Notes: generated by a model not told the origin, from the letters alone. A DNA stretch of 64,000 nt from Fusobacteria bacterium ZRK30 (GCA_024628785.1 CP102404.1:62001-126000), one strand, 5' to 3'; positions 19,379 through 29,087 are shown, counted from the stretch's first letter. Program-made: numbers and translations.

Positions 19379-20470
19379 TTATAAATTAAATTCTATTGCT
19401 ACATTATCTCTATAGACTTTAAACTTTACATCTTTTAATTCTATACTTTCTTTCATCGTTCCTATCTTAAACCCACTTATAAATGGTATGGCGTTATTAT
19501 CTCCTATGATTTTTGGAGCAATAAATATCTCTCCTCCATCCAAAGCCTTCTCTTTAAAAGCCATGGATATCATGGAATTCCCACCTTCTAAAAGGATTGA
19601 ATCTATCCCTAATTTTCCTATTTCTTTTAATATCTCTGTCATTAAAAATCGATTACCATCTAAAAATATAAATTTCACATTATATTTTTTTTCAAATTTC
19701 AGATGTTTTTCACTCTGGATATTCCCTTTAGAGGTAACTATTATAGATTTATCATCTCTGTTATTCTGGATAAAATTATAGTCCTCCGGAGTTTTTAATC
19801 CAGGATCCACAACTATTCTATGGGGATTATTCCCCCCCTCTATCCTTGCATTGAGCCTGGGGTTATCTCCTAAGAGTGTGTTTACCCCTACCATTATTCC
19901 CATATATTTATGTCTTAATTCCTGTACCCTTGTTCTCGACATTTCATTGGAGATCCATTTGGAATCTCCGCTTTTAGTGGCTATCTTTCCATCCAGGGTG
20001 ATGGCACACTTTAAAAATAAATAAGGGGTCTTTTTTTCTATATATCTGAAGAAAACAACATTTTGTTTTAAGGCTTTTTCTTCTAAAACATTAATTTTTA
20101 CCTCTATCCCAGCCTCTTCTAAAAGTTTAACACCTTTTCCTGCTACCAGGGGGTTGGGATCTAGAGTCGCAATTACACATCGTTTGATTCCCATCTTAAT
20201 TATTTTTTCAGCACAGGGAGGAGTCTTCCCATAATGGGAACACGGTTCCAAAGTTACATATATTGTAGCTCCCTCTGCTCCTTTTCCTGCATCTTCCAAT
20301 GCAAAAACTTCTGCGTGGGGACCGCCATATTTTTTATGGTAGCCTCTACCGATTATTTTTCCGGCTTTTACAACTACTGATCCTACCATAGGGTTTGGAT
20401 TTACATCTCCCTCTCCCAAGGCTGCCAGCTCCAGGGCTAACTCCATATATTTTTCATCTAAATTCACCAT
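19379..20470 (-). CDS. ribD: bifunctional riboflavin deaminase/reductase
   Basis: 363 residues, normal length. The N-terminal deaminase has the zinc motif HAEVFAL ... TLEPCSHYGKTPPCAEKI. The C-terminal reductase begins near residue 147 (FLKCAITLDGKIATKSGDSK) and carries the LLEGG loop. It carries out the second and third steps after GTP cyclohydrolase II. It lies 65 bases after ribH in the operon. Confidence 0.95.
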   Translation of the reverse strand: MVNLDEKYMELALELAALGEGDVNPNPMVGSVVVKAGKIIGRGYHKKYGGPHAEVFALEDAGKGAEGATIYVTLEPCSHYGKTPPCAEKIIKMGIKRCVIATLDPNPLVAGKGVKLLEEAGIEVKINVLEEKALKQNVVFFRYIEKKTPYLFLKCAITLDGKIATKSGDSKWISNEMSRTRVQELRHKYMGIMVGVNTLLGDNPRLNARIEGGNNPHRIVVDPGLKTPEDYNFIQNNRDDKSIIVTSKGNIQSEKHLKFEKKYNVKFIFLDGNRFLMTEILKEIGKLGIDSILLEGGNSMISMAFKEKALDGGEIFIAPKIIGDNNAIPFISGFKIGTMKESIELKDVKFKVYRDNVAIEFNL

Positions 20471-20535
20471 AATTAACTCCTTTCCTTAGTGCTCTTTATG
20501 TTTTAATCTTATTTTTTAAGTATATTTCTAAAATT

Positions 20536-21000
20536 TTATCCTATTGTTTGAATTAAGTTTACCATCTCAATAGCTGATACTCCTGCATCAAAACCTTTAT
20601 TTCCTGCTTTAGTTCCTGCTCTTTCTATAGCCTGCTCAATTGTATTAGTTGTTAAAACTCCAAAGATCACAGGGATTCCTGAATCCATAGATACAGTTGC
20701 TATCCCTTTAGATACTTCTGCACATACATAATCAAAATGAGGAGTTGATCCTTTTATTACTGCTCCTAGAGCTATTACTGCGTCATATTTTTTAGTTTCT
20801 ACCATTTTTTTAGCTATCAATGGCATTTCAAACACTCCTGGAACCCATGCTGTATCTATATTTTCATCATTTACACCATGTCTAACTAGAGCATCTTTAG
20901 CTCCTCCTAATAATTTAGAAGTAATAAATTCATTGAATCTCCCGCATACTATTCCTACTCTGATATTTTCTCCGTTAAAATTTCCTTCAAATGTTCTCAT
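20536..21000 (-). CDS. ribH: 6,7-dimethyl-8-ribityllumazine synthase
   Basis: 154 residues. [33 protein letters not shown] (catalytic His) and FGVLTTNT are the family motifs. It is the first gene after the FMN riboswitch and its terminator hairpin; in Bacillus the order is ribD-E-BA-H, so the order here is different. Confidence 0.96.
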   Translation of the reverse strand: MRTFEGNFNGENIRVGIVCGRFNEFITSKLLGGAKDALVRHGVNDENIDTAWVPGVFEMPLIAKKMVETKKYDAVIALGAVIKGSTPHFDYVCAEVSKGIATVSMDSGIPVIFGVLTTNTIEQAIERAGTKAGNKGFDAGVSAIEMVNLIQTIG

Positions 21001-21032
21001 GATTTTTTTCCCCCATATATTTTATTTTTTAT

Positions 21033-21065
21033 AAAAAAAAAGCCTCAAGTTTTACTTGAGGCTTT
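21033..21065 (-). terminator. terminator of the FMN riboswitch
   Basis: On the minus strand AAAGCCTCAAG, a 5-base loop, CTTGAGGCTTT and then a T run (21041-21033) lie between the aptamer and ribH: the expression platform for transcription attenuation. Confidence 0.88.
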
Positions 21066-21189
21066 AGACTTCTAATAATTTTTTTAATTTATAGTTTTCT
21101 AAAAAAACACTTCCATATAGTTCTGTTTCAGAATATACCATAAAGAAAAAAATGTTTTAAACCATAAATTAAAATTTTATTAAATAACT

Positions 21190-21289
21190 TCTATCATCCA
21201 GACTATACTGTCGGTACTAGAATTTCACTAGTTCAGCTTACGCTCGCGGACTTTTACCGCCGGTAGGGAATCAAACCCTGCCCCGAAGT
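21190..21289 (-). ncRNA. FMN riboswitch (RFN element)
   Basis: Read on the minus strand it starts CTTCGGGGCAGGG, then TTGATTCCCTACCGGCGGTA, AGTCCGCGAGC and ends with GTACCGACAGTATAGTC-TGGATG; these are the conserved helices and loops of the RFN aptamer. FMN binding should favour the downstream terminator and shut the rib operon. Confidence 0.96.
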
Positions 21290-21310
21290 TTCTATTCAAT
21301 TTTATAATTG

Positions 21311-21340
21311 ATTATATCCTTAATTTTCTCTCCTTGTCAA
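21311..21340 (-). promoter_or_regulatory. promoter of the rib operon
   Basis: Minus-strand TTGACA (21340-21335), 18-base spacer, TATAAT (21316-21311), just upstream of the riboswitch. Confidence 0.85.
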
Positions 21341-21562
21341 ACATTTTTTTATTAATAATTCAAAATATATAAATAAGTAACTTTTTTTAAACTTTTTTAC
21401 ATCTTTTACGTCTAATAAAGCGTCTACAAATATTAATTTTTTTTAATTTACAGATTATAAATTTATAAAACTTTTAATGAAGTTTTAATTTTTTTCTATC
21501 CATATAGGTGGTATACTCTATTAAGGAGTTATTACCACAATTATTTTGAGGAGGTGTATAAG

Positions 21563-21733
21563 GTGAAAGTGTTTCTTATATTAAAAAAGGGTGAAAAAAT
21601 AATGCAAAAATTTAACAACAAAACATTACTTCTAGCATCTATAATATCTTGGAATAAAAGTTTTGGTGATTATGATCCTATGAAAATTATCATGGCCCTG
21701 GATAGCAGCGGACAGATATTATTTAGCTCTTAA
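21563..21733 (+). CDS. small protein of unknown function, 56 aa
   Basis: GTG start after GAGGAGG (about 9 bases). The product starts MKVFLILKKGEKIMQKF and ends MALDSSGQILFSS. A TATACT box lies at 21512-21517, and a perfect hairpin follows at 21748. It is not recognised. The strong ribosome site and terminator make it more than a chance frame. An internal ATG 13 codons later is an alternative start. Confidence 0.5.
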   Translation: MKVFLILKKGEKIMQKFNNKTLLLASIISWNKSFGDYDPMKIIMALDSSGQILFSS

Positions 21734-21747
21734 TTTTTCATATTTAA

Positions 21748-21775
21748 AAAGCCCAAGTCTAAAGACTTGGGCTTT
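21748..21775. terminator. bidirectional terminator between the small ORF and mnmA
   Basis: AAAGCCCAAGTC, TAAA, GACTTGGGCTTT with flanking A and T runs. Confidence 0.85.
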
Positions 21776-21809
21776 ATTATTTCAAATAATTTTTATTTTT
21801 TTGATTCTT

Positions 21810-22907
21810 TTATTTAACTATAAATCCACTGGCCATTACTTCGCCACTATAATTATAAAGTACTACACCTTGTCCTGGAGTTATGGCTCTAACCTTCTCC
21901 TCAGTGAAATCTATCTTTATCTTATCATTCTCTAAAACCTTTACACTGCAAGGATGAAATTTATCTCTAGATCTAGTCTTTGCTTTTAATTTCATATTTT
22001 TTAATTCTTCTATCGTTTCACATCCTAAAAGATTTATTTTATTGGCTATCAAATATGTACTGAATAATTCTTCATTATTTCCAACTATCAAACGATTTTT
22101 TTTGCTATCTATCTGAATAACATAAAGTGGTGTCGGGTAACTGATTCCCAACCCTTTTCTCTGCCCAATAGTGTAAAAACTAACTCCTCTATGTTTACCT
22201 ATTACCTTTCCATCTGTTGTTACAATGTCTCCTTCAGATGTGGCTTTACCATCTGTCAGCTCATTTAAGAATTCTCCTAATTTACCATCCTCTACAAAAC
22301 ATATTTCCTGACTGTCTTTTTTTGCATACACTCTGATATTTAATAACTCAGCTAATTCTCTTACCTGAGGTTTCTCAAGATCTCCTATTGGAAACATTAA
22401 TTTTTTTATATTTTCTTTTCTCATTTGAGACAGGAAATATACCTGGTCTTTATTTGGATCGTCACCTATTTTCAACAGCCCATTTTCTATCTTAGCATAA
22501 TGCCCGGTAGCTATAAAATCTGCTCCATGAGATAATGCTAGTTCTACCAGCCTTCCAAACTTGATGTATCTATTACACACCATGCATGGATTAGGAGTTC
22601 TTCCTTCCATATAGTCGTTTACAAAACTGTCTACTACTATGTCTTTGAATTCATCTCCTAAATGAATCATATGATGTTCTATTCCCAGATCGTCACATAC
22701 TTTTTTTGCATCACTTAAGTCTATATTAGTACTGCATGCTGATCCACTGGTCCAGACCTCCATTGTGATTCCAAAAACTTTGTATCCTTGTTTTTTTAAC
22801 AGGTAAGCTACTGTTGAAGAATCTACTCCTCCACTCATTGCTACTGCTATTGTTACATTTTCGTTCTTTGGATCATACTTTAAGTATGAATCTAAATTTT
22901 TTACCAT
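21810..22907 (-). CDS. mnmA: tRNA-specific 2-thiouridylase
   Basis: 365 residues. The PP-loop SGGVDSS (residues 25-31) binds ATP. Cys111 in NPCMVCNRYIKFG and Cys203 in SQEICFV are the catalytic pair that transfers sulfur to U34 of tRNA Lys/Glu/Gln. Length and the C-terminal beta barrel (GQGVVLYNYSGEVMASGFI) are normal. The upstream LysE-type gene is 41 bases away in the same direction, so the two may share a transcript. Confidence 0.96.
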   Translation of the reverse strand: MVKNLDSYLKYDPKNENVTIAVAMSGGVDSSTVAYLLKKQGYKVFGITMEVWTSGSACSTNIDLSDAKKVCDDLGIEHHMIHLGDEFKDIVVDSFVNDYMEGRTPNPCMVCNRYIKFGRLVELALSHGADFIATGHYAKIENGLLKIGDDPNKDQVYFLSQMRKENIKKLMFPIGDLEKPQVRELAELLNIRVYAKKDSQEICFVEDGKLGEFLNELTDGKATSEGDIVTTDGKVIGKHRGVSFYTIGQRKGLGISYPTPLYVIQIDSKKNRLIVGNNEELFSTYLIANKINLLGCETIEELKNMKLKAKTRSRDKFHPCSVKVLENDKIKIDFTEEKVRAITPGQGVVLYNYSGEVMASGFIVK

Positions 22908-22948
22908 TTCACTACTCCTTTTTTAAGATTATAGGAAAAAGCTATATC

Positions 22949-23560
22949 TTAGTTTTTTATAAATGATGACAGAGTGATTGCCACTCCGCCTAACATAATT
23001 ATTACACTGGCATAATGCCTCAACGTTTCTAAAGTTTTAAATGTTATTTTTTTTCTATAATGAGATAATGCTCCTGTTATTCCGAACCACTGGGTTCCTC
23101 CACCGATAAGTATTCCCAAAGCAATTTTTAAACTAATGTGTTTTACATCTGTAGATACACCTAAAATTGCAAAAAGACCTATAAAAGTAAAGATCGAAAG
23201 GGGATTAGCAAATGCCACTAAAATAGTTGTTATGTAAGACCTTATATAACCAAAGTGATCTTCTTCTACAATATTTTTTATCTCTTTTCTATTTTTAAAA
23301 ATTTTATATCCCAATCCTAATATCAATATTCCAGATACTATTTTTATTTCTATTTGATAGTCACGTAATAAACCTTCTACATATCTAAATCCAAACAATG
23401 CAATAAGCCCGTAAAAAACATCTACTGTTATCATTCCCAAAGAGGATATAAAGCCTTTATACCTTCCTTCAGATAGTGTCTTTTCCATGCAATATATAGC
23501 TAGTGGACCAAAAGGTAATGAAAGTATCATTCCACATATAATTCCATCTAATAAATGCAC
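22949..23560 (-). CDS. LysE/RhtB-family exporter
   Basis: 203 residues with six hydrophobic segments. The start DGIICGMILSLPFGPLAIYCMEKTLSEGRYKGF matches the conserved N-terminus of LysE translocators, and ITTILVAFANPLSIFTFIG matches the NP loop. Predicted amino-acid or small-metabolite exporter in the inner membrane; substrate unknown. Confidence 0.82.
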   Translation of the reverse strand: MHLLDGIICGMILSLPFGPLAIYCMEKTLSEGRYKGFISSLGMITVDVFYGLIALFGFRYVEGLLRDYQIEIKIVSGILILGLGYKIFKNRKEIKNIVEEDHFGYIRSYITTILVAFANPLSIFTFIGLFAILGVSTDVKHISLKIALGILIGGGTQWFGITGALSHYRKKITFKTLETLRHYASVIIMLGGVAITLSSFIKN

Positions 23561-23632
23561 ATAAATCTCCTCTTCTGCTATTTTATATGAACAATTTATT
23601 ATATTATATCATACTCCATCTATTTTTTCCTT

Positions 23633-23872
23633 CTAATATTCGTACTCCATTATTGTTTCTTTTTCTGCTCCTATATCAGATATTTTCATCATAGTCTTCC
23701 TTTTAGATTTGTCGTATCTGTATTCATATATCCAGTGAATTAAAGTCTTTCCCAAGCCATCTGTTTTTTTAAACAAAATCGGATCACCATATTCATTATA
23801 TTTGTACTCTTGAATACTTTTTATATTCTGCCCTTTATCTTTGACAACTATCTTTTTTGGATTTTTTTCCAT
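23633..23872 (-). CDS. small YD-repeat-like protein, 79 aa
   Basis: A strong GAGGAGG ribosome site precedes the ATG. The sequence has tyrosine-rich stretches resembling YD/RHS units (EYKYNEYGDPILF and IYEYRYDKSKRKTMM). There is no signal peptide. It may be a remnant of, or a miniature relative of, an RHS-type protein. Function unknown. Confidence 0.55.
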   Translation of the reverse strand: MEKNPKKIVVKDKGQNIKSIQEYKYNEYGDPILFKKTDGLGKTLIHWIYEYRYDKSKRKTMMKISDIGAEKETIMEYEY

Positions 23873-23891
23873 TTTAACTCCTCCTCTAAAT

Positions 23892-23922
23892 TTAAATCTA
23901 CCCCTAAAAGGAGTAGATTTAA
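23892..23922 (-). terminator. terminator after the amidohydrolase gene
   Basis: TAAATCTAC and GTAGATTTA with a CCC/GGA inner region lie directly after the stop; the minus-strand T tail is weak. Confidence 0.6.
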
Positions 23923-23929
23923 TTTTTAT

Positions 23930-25318
23930 CTATAAAGTTTCTGCTATTTTTTTAACTTTTTTTGAAAATTCCTGAATAGCTTTTCTATTTTTTTCTTCAT
24001 CATAGGTCAATAGTTTTTTATCCTCTACAATCATCTTTCCATTTACAATTACCGTATCTACATTAGAAGCGTTAGCTGAATATACCAATACTGAATACGG
24101 ATCAAATATAGGCTGCATATTTACAGATTTTGTTTCTAAAACTACTATATCTGCCAGCTTTCCATTCTCCAAAGAACCTAATTCGTCTTCTCTATGGATA
24201 GCTTTAGCTCCTCCCATTGTAGCCATCTCTACCACTTTATATGGTGGCATTGCCGATCTATCTTTATTTGTTAATTTATGCAATTTTGCCACATACCCCA
24301 TTTGACCTATTATATCAAGTGTATTCCCACTCATAGGGCCATCTGTCCCGAGCCCGATTCTAACTCCATCATCAAACATCTTCAATGCCGGAGACACACC
24401 TTTTGCCGATTTAATATTGGCTACCATATTATGAGCTACTCCTATATTTCTTTTTTTCATAAGTTCGATATCACTATCTGTTACAAAAATAGAATGTGCT
24501 GCTATAAATCTTTCATTCAATAGGCCTATAGAATCCAGGTATTCAATAGGGGTCATATTATACTTGGTTTTAAATTTGTCAAACTCTTTTTGAGTCTCTG
24601 CTACATGCATAGAAACCGGGACATTATATTTTTTAGAAAGATCTCTTATCCTTTTTAAATCTTCCTCTTTAACAGTATGAGGTGCATGAGGTCCAAATCC
24701 AGGAGTTATCAATTCATCATTTTTATATTTTTCTACAAATTCTATTGCCATCTTTACCTTAGCGTCTCCATCTTTTCCGTCTGCTGTAGGATATTTAATG
24801 ATATTCTGTGTCATTATCCCCCTCAAACCAATCTCTTTTACAGCCTGTGCTGCACTTTCTTCAAATAAATACATATCCACCATAGTTGTAACTCCGCCTT
24901 TGGCCATCTCTATAGAGCCGTGAATAGCTCCAGTATAAACCATCTCTTGAGATACCATCTTGTTTTCCAGAGGAAATATATACCTGTTTAATCTGTCTGG
25001 AACGTCATCTGCTAAACTTCTGAATACACTCATAGAAACATGGGTATGAGTATTTATCATCCCAGGCATGATGATCCCTCCATCTGCATCTATAATTTTT
25101 TTAGAAGAGTATTTTTTCAGTATTTTTTTATCCCCTACCTCCACTATCCTATTTCCCTTTACAACTATTACACCATCATCTAATATTTCTTTTTCCCCAT
25201 TCATAGTTAAAACTATCCCATTTTTAACTATTAAATCTACTTTTTTTGCAGCCTTTACTTCTGCACTATTAAAAGCAAACAATGATATAAGTGATCCTAA
25301 CAACAACAATTTTTTCAT
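23930..25318 (-). CDS. amidohydrolase of the MTA/SAH deaminase (TrzN/ATZ) family with signal peptide
   Basis: 462 residues. Metal ligands: HTH in GMINTHTHVSMS, a histidine in GFGPHAPHT, a histidine in MHVAETQKEFD, a histidine in AAHSIFV and an aspartate in LGTDGPMSGN. These fit the subtype that deaminates 5'-methylthioadenosine or S-adenosylhomocysteine. Unusually the protein begins MKKLLLLGSLISLFAFNSAEVKA, a clear signal peptide, which implies export. The likely role is purine or methylthioadenosine salvage outside the cytoplasm. It stands alone. Confidence 0.88.
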   Translation of the reverse strand: MKKLLLLGSLISLFAFNSAEVKAAKKVDLIVKNGIVLTMNGEKEILDDGVIVVKGNRIVEVGDKKILKKYSSKKIIDADGGIIMPGMINTHTHVSMSVFRSLADDVPDRLNRYIFPLENKMVSQEMVYTGAIHGSIEMAKGGVTTMVDMYLFEESAAQAVKEIGLRGIMTQNIIKYPTADGKDGDAKVKMAIEFVEKYKNDELITPGFGPHAPHTVKEEDLKRIRDLSKKYNVPVSMHVAETQKEFDKFKTKYNMTPIEYLDSIGLLNERFIAAHSIFVTDSDIELMKKRNIGVAHNMVANIKSAKGVSPALKMFDDGVRIGLGTDGPMSGNTLDIIGQMGYVAKLHKLTNKDRSAMPPYKVVEMATMGGAKAIHREDELGSLENGKLADIVVLETKSVNMQPIFDPYSVLVYSANASNVDTVIVNGKMIVEDKKLLTYDEEKNRKAIQEFSKKVKKIAETL

Positions 25319-25640
25319 ATTTCCCCTCCATATAATCTATTTAATTTATTATATCATTCCACCCTTTATATAGATAGTTCTCTATCCCTATTATTTTAGA
25401 AAGAAACTTATCCTCCTGTCCAGACAGGCTTAATTTTAATACTTTTCTAAATTGCTTCTCAGTCAGAGACCTCTCTCAAAAATCCTATGTTTAGAATATA
25501 AATTATTTATACTCTGGTAATGTCTCTTACGATTATATTTTCCTGAAAAAAGAACGTGATATTCTTTCCAAATCAGGATCAACTTAATCTATAACTAAAT
25601 TTTATTATTTGAACTCTGCAAAGACATTTTCTAAAACTCT

Positions 25641-25666
25641 AAAAAGTGTCGCGGCGACACTTTTTT
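25641..25666. terminator. GTGTCGC hairpin, copy 1
   Basis: AAAAAGTGTCGC paired with GCGACACTTTTTT. Same core as the hairpins at 27141 and 29088. No gene ends here, so it probably marks the lost end of a former unit. The 25319-25770 gap otherwise holds no open gene; a TTGACA at 25693 may be a leftover promoter. Confidence 0.7.
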
Positions 25667-25771
25667 GTTTTTAATATATTTATACAGAGTTATTGACAAT
25701 TTAAAATTTTCACCTTACACTATTTTAATTAGCAGTAAATTTTCACCTATTAAAATTGAGGAGAGAAAAAT

Positions 25772-26885
25772 AAGGAAAAAGCAGAACTGATATTGGGGAA
25801 TGCAGTTACTTTATTCAGCATAGCAGGTATTTTATTCTCAGCCTTTGGTCTCTTATTCTTAGATGATATCCTTTTATTATTTGGAGCTACCTCTAACAAC
25901 ATCATGTATGCCAAAGATTATATGTCCGTTATTTTCTTTGCCATTCCATTTCAATTGCTCTTTATAGGAATAAATTATATTATCAGAGGTGAAGGAAACC
26001 CAAAAGTTGCCATGAAAATAAGTATCATAGGCTGGGGATTAAATATCTTACTGGATCCATTTTTCATGTTCACATTAGATATGGGAATAAAGGGAGCTGC
26101 CATGGCTACTTTAATTTCAAATAGCTTGGCATTTTACCTTCAACTCAGATATTTTTTAATAGGGGAGAGTAATATCAAATTAAAATTTAAAACTAAAAAA
26201 AGATATCCTCTTAGGTATATCAAATATTGGTATAGCACCATCTATTATGCATATATCCAATTCCCTAATACTTATTTCTATCAATAAAAATTTAAATATC
26301 TATGGAGGCGATATAGCCATTGCCGCCTACGGAATAATCAACAGCATCAGTGTCCTGAGATACATGCCAATTATAGGAATATATCAAGGAAGTCAGCCTA
26401 TTTTAGGATATAACTACGGTGCCAAAAAATTTGAAAGGGTCAGCGAGGCATATAAAATTTCCCTTCTAGCGGGTATTGGTATCTCAGCTATAGGATTTAT
26501 CATAGCTGTATTTATCCCCCATCTATTGATCTCACCATTTATCAACAACGATAAAAATTTATATGAGCTGACAATAAATTCCACAAAAATATTTTTCAGC
26601 ATGACTATCTTTATGGGATTTCATATGATTGGCAGCCGTTATTTCCAATCAGTAGGAAAAGCTAAAATAACTATTATCTTAAACATCATTCGTCAATTTT
26701 TCCTTCTCCTGCCTCTTCTACATTTCTTGCCTAAAAACTATGGGGTGAAGGGGGTTTGGTTAGCTATCCCTATTACAGATTTTCTCCTAGCTATAATCAC
26801 ATCATATTTCGTAATCAGAGAGTTTAAATTTTTAAAAAATGATTATAAAACCAGAGAGTCTTTTAATAAAGATCAAAGAACGTGA
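25772..26885 (+). pseudogene. MATE efflux protein, truncated and frameshifted
   Basis: It aligns throughout with the intact MATE at 27707 (same wording LFLDDILLLFGAT, MGIKGAA, GIYQGSQPILGYN) but lacks residues 1-85: homology starts at KEKAE without a start codon in a good context. The frame is also lost near 26204-26212 in an A7 run after KFKTKK; the continuing frame (KDILLGISNIGIAPSIM) runs to 26885. Both halves are otherwise well conserved, so the decay looks recent. It is a tandem paralogue of the downstream pump. Confidence 0.88.
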
Positions 26886-27140
26886 CCCCTCATCCAAATA
26901 GGTATTATTATATTTTTTAACTAAGAGTTATAAGAAAAAGAGCATGCACAAAGTGATATGAAAACTGTAAATAGCTCTAATGGATGTTAATTTCTCTTTA
27001 ATACATCAAGTTGAAAAAAGGGGTTATATAAAGGTCTACTAATCTTTTATGTGTCTCCTTTACGTGAAATTCTATCTCTACAACGTAAACTAATCACAGC
27101 ATAACCTTTAGAGGCACTCCTTCCCAAATACTAAAAGTAG

Positions 27141-27165
27141 AAAGTGTCGCGGCGACACTTTTTTT
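27141..27165. terminator. GTGTCGC hairpin, copy 2
   Basis: AAAGTGTCGC paired with GCGACACTTTTTTT. It lies about 255 bases after the decayed MATE. The 26886-27140 stretch shows no gene. Confidence 0.75.
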
Positions 27166-27213
27166 AATTTTAACAGTTAAATTTCTATTCATAATTTATA
27201 TTTTTTATTTCTA

Positions 27214-27242
27214 TTGACAATTAAAAAAAATTAATCTATACT
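27214..27242 (+). promoter_or_regulatory. promoter of marR-MATE
   Basis: TTGACA (27214-27219), 17 bases, TATACT (27237-27242). Confidence 0.82.
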
Positions 27243-27259
27243 GTTTACACATAAACAGT
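27240..27259 (+). promoter_or_regulatory. MarR operator overlapping the -10 box
   Basis: ACTGTTTA (27240-27247), CACA, TAAACAGT (27252-27259): a perfect 8-bp dyad between the -10 element and the ribosome site, the position expected for autorepression by the MarR protein it precedes. Confidence 0.75.
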
Positions 27260-27271
27260 TAGGAGGAGATT

Positions 27272-27685
27272 ATGCTTTCAAAATATATCAGTATAACCTA
27301 TAGACAATACCAGCATTATATGAGGGAGGAGTTAAAAAAATATAAGATAGGCAATAGTGATTACCCTATTTTACTCTGTCTCAGTAATAATTACGGGATA
27401 TGTCAAAATGAAGTCTCTAGATTAACTAAATTAAATAAAAGTTTGATCTCTAAGGGAGTTAAAAAATTAATTGAACACGGTTATCTATACCAAGAAGATG
27501 ATCTCCACCATAAACAAAAACAAAAATTATTTTTGACAAAAAATGGAGAAAAAATAATCCCAGATCTAAAAAATATTATCAACCACTGGAAAAAAATAAT
27601 TTTAAAAGATCTATCAGAATCTGAAATTGACACCTTATTTAAAGTTATGAAAAAGATAGATCAAAATTCAATGATTATCAAATAA
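27272..27685 (+). CDS. MarR-family repressor
   Basis: 137 residues. A winged helix with ICQNEVSRLTKLNKSLISKGVKKLIEHGYLYQED (recognition helix and wing), followed by the DxRxK-like wing (DDLHHKQKQKLFLT) and a C-terminal dimerisation helix. It is first in an operon, 21 bases before the MATE gene, so it most likely represses its own operon and is released by the drug or metabolite that the pump exports. AGGAGG precedes the ATG. Confidence 0.9.
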   Translation: MLSKYISITYRQYQHYMREELKKYKIGNSDYPILLCLSNNYGICQNEVSRLTKLNKSLISKGVKKLIEHGYLYQEDDLHHKQKQKLFLTKNGEKIIPDLKNIINHWKKIILKDLSESEIDTLFKVMKKIDQNSMIIK

Positions 27686-27706
27686 TAAGAAAATTTAGGA
27701 GAGTGT

Positions 27707-29074
27707 ATGAAAAACATAAGACTAGAATCAGAGAAGATATCAAAACTTTTATGGGAATATTCCATCCCAGCCATCACAGGAACTTTAGTTTATATCCTAT
27801 ACAATATCGTTGATAGGATTTTTATAAGTTTCGGTGTCGGAAGATTAGCTATTGCCGGAATAAGTATAGCCTTGCCGCTTTTCACCTTTATATTAGCTAC
27901 AGGATTATTCATAGGCGTCGGAGGAGGAGCCCTTATCTCCATAAACTTAGGAAAAAAAGACAAGGAAAAAGCAGAACAGATATTAGGAAATGCACTGACT
28001 TTATTTATTGGAATGGGTATTTTATTTTCAATTTTTGGCCTATTGTTCCTAGATGATATTCTTTTACTATTTGGTGCTACAGCAAATAACATCAATTATG
28101 CCAAAGATTATATGTCTATCATATTTTTCGCTACTACCTTTCAACTATTATTCATAGGAATGAATAATATTATGAGGGGAGAGGGCAATCCAAAAGCTGC
28201 CATGAAGATGAGTATCATAGGATGTGGATTAAACATTTTACTGGACCCACTCTTTATATTTACACTAGGCATGGGAATAAAAGGAGCTGCCATTGCTACA
28301 GTTATTTCAAATATACTTGTAGCAATACTTCAAATCAGACATTTCTTAAAGGGAAACAGCAATATAAAACTAAAACTAAAAAATTTGAAATTAAAAAAAG
28401 AGATCCTTATAGGGATAGCCAGTATCGGGATAGCTCCATTTATTATGCAGATGTCCAATTCTATCGTGGTTATCTTTATAAATAAAAACTTAAATATCTA
28501 CGGTGGGGATATTGCTATTGCTGCTTACGGAATAATTAACAGTATCAGTGTCCTCATGTATATGCCTATTGTAGGGATATATCAGGGAAGTCAGCCTATT
28601 TTAGGATATAATCATGGTGCTAAAAACTTTAAAAGAGTAAGAGAAACATATAAGCTATCTCTTTTAGTGGCTATGAGCATTTCAGCCACAGGATTTTTTG
28701 TAGCTATATTCTTGCCCCATCTGTTAATTACACCGTTTATCAACAACGATAAAACTTTATTCGAACTGACAATAAATGCAACTAAAATATTTTTCAGTAT
28801 GACCCTCTTTATGGGATTTCATATGATTGGAAGTAGTTATTTCCAAACTGTTGGAAAAGCCAAAATAACAACAGCTATAAATATCATTCGTCAGTTTATC
28901 CTCATGCTTCCGCTCCTCTATTTTTTACCTAAATACTACGGTGTAAATGGAGTTTGGTTAGCTGTTCCTATTACAGATTTCACCCTAGCTTTAATTACAT
29001 CATATTTTGTAATTAAAGAGTTCCAATCTCTAAAAAAGAAATCAAATTTAGAAGAATCAATTATAGAAATATAG
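27707..29074 (+). CDS. MATE-family multidrug/cation antiporter
   Basis: 455 residues, normal length, twelve hydrophobic segments. It begins with the usual KLLWEYSIPAITGTLVYILYNIVDRIFIS; the central NSIVVIFINKNL and GIYQGSQPILGYNHGAK are MATE signatures. Na+- or H+-driven export of cationic compounds from the inner membrane. It is cotranscribed with the marR gene and closed by the GTGTCGC hairpin. Confidence 0.93.
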   Translation: MKNIRLESEKISKLLWEYSIPAITGTLVYILYNIVDRIFISFGVGRLAIAGISIALPLFTFILATGLFIGVGGGALISINLGKKDKEKAEQILGNALTLFIGMGILFSIFGLLFLDDILLLFGATANNINYAKDYMSIIFFATTFQLLFIGMNNIMRGEGNPKAAMKMSIIGCGLNILLDPLFIFTLGMGIKGAAIATVISNILVAILQIRHFLKGNSNIKLKLKNLKLKKEILIGIASIGIAPFIMQMSNSIVVIFINKNLNIYGGDIAIAAYGIINSISVLMYMPIVGIYQGSQPILGYNHGAKNFKRVRETYKLSLLVAMSISATGFFVAIFLPHLLITPFINNDKTLFELTINATKIFFSMTLFMGFHMIGSSYFQTVGKAKITTAINIIRQFILMLPLLYFLPKYYGVNGVWLAVPITDFTLALITSYFVIKEFQSLKKKSNLEESIIEI

Positions 29075-29087
29075 ATTTTAAAAAAAA

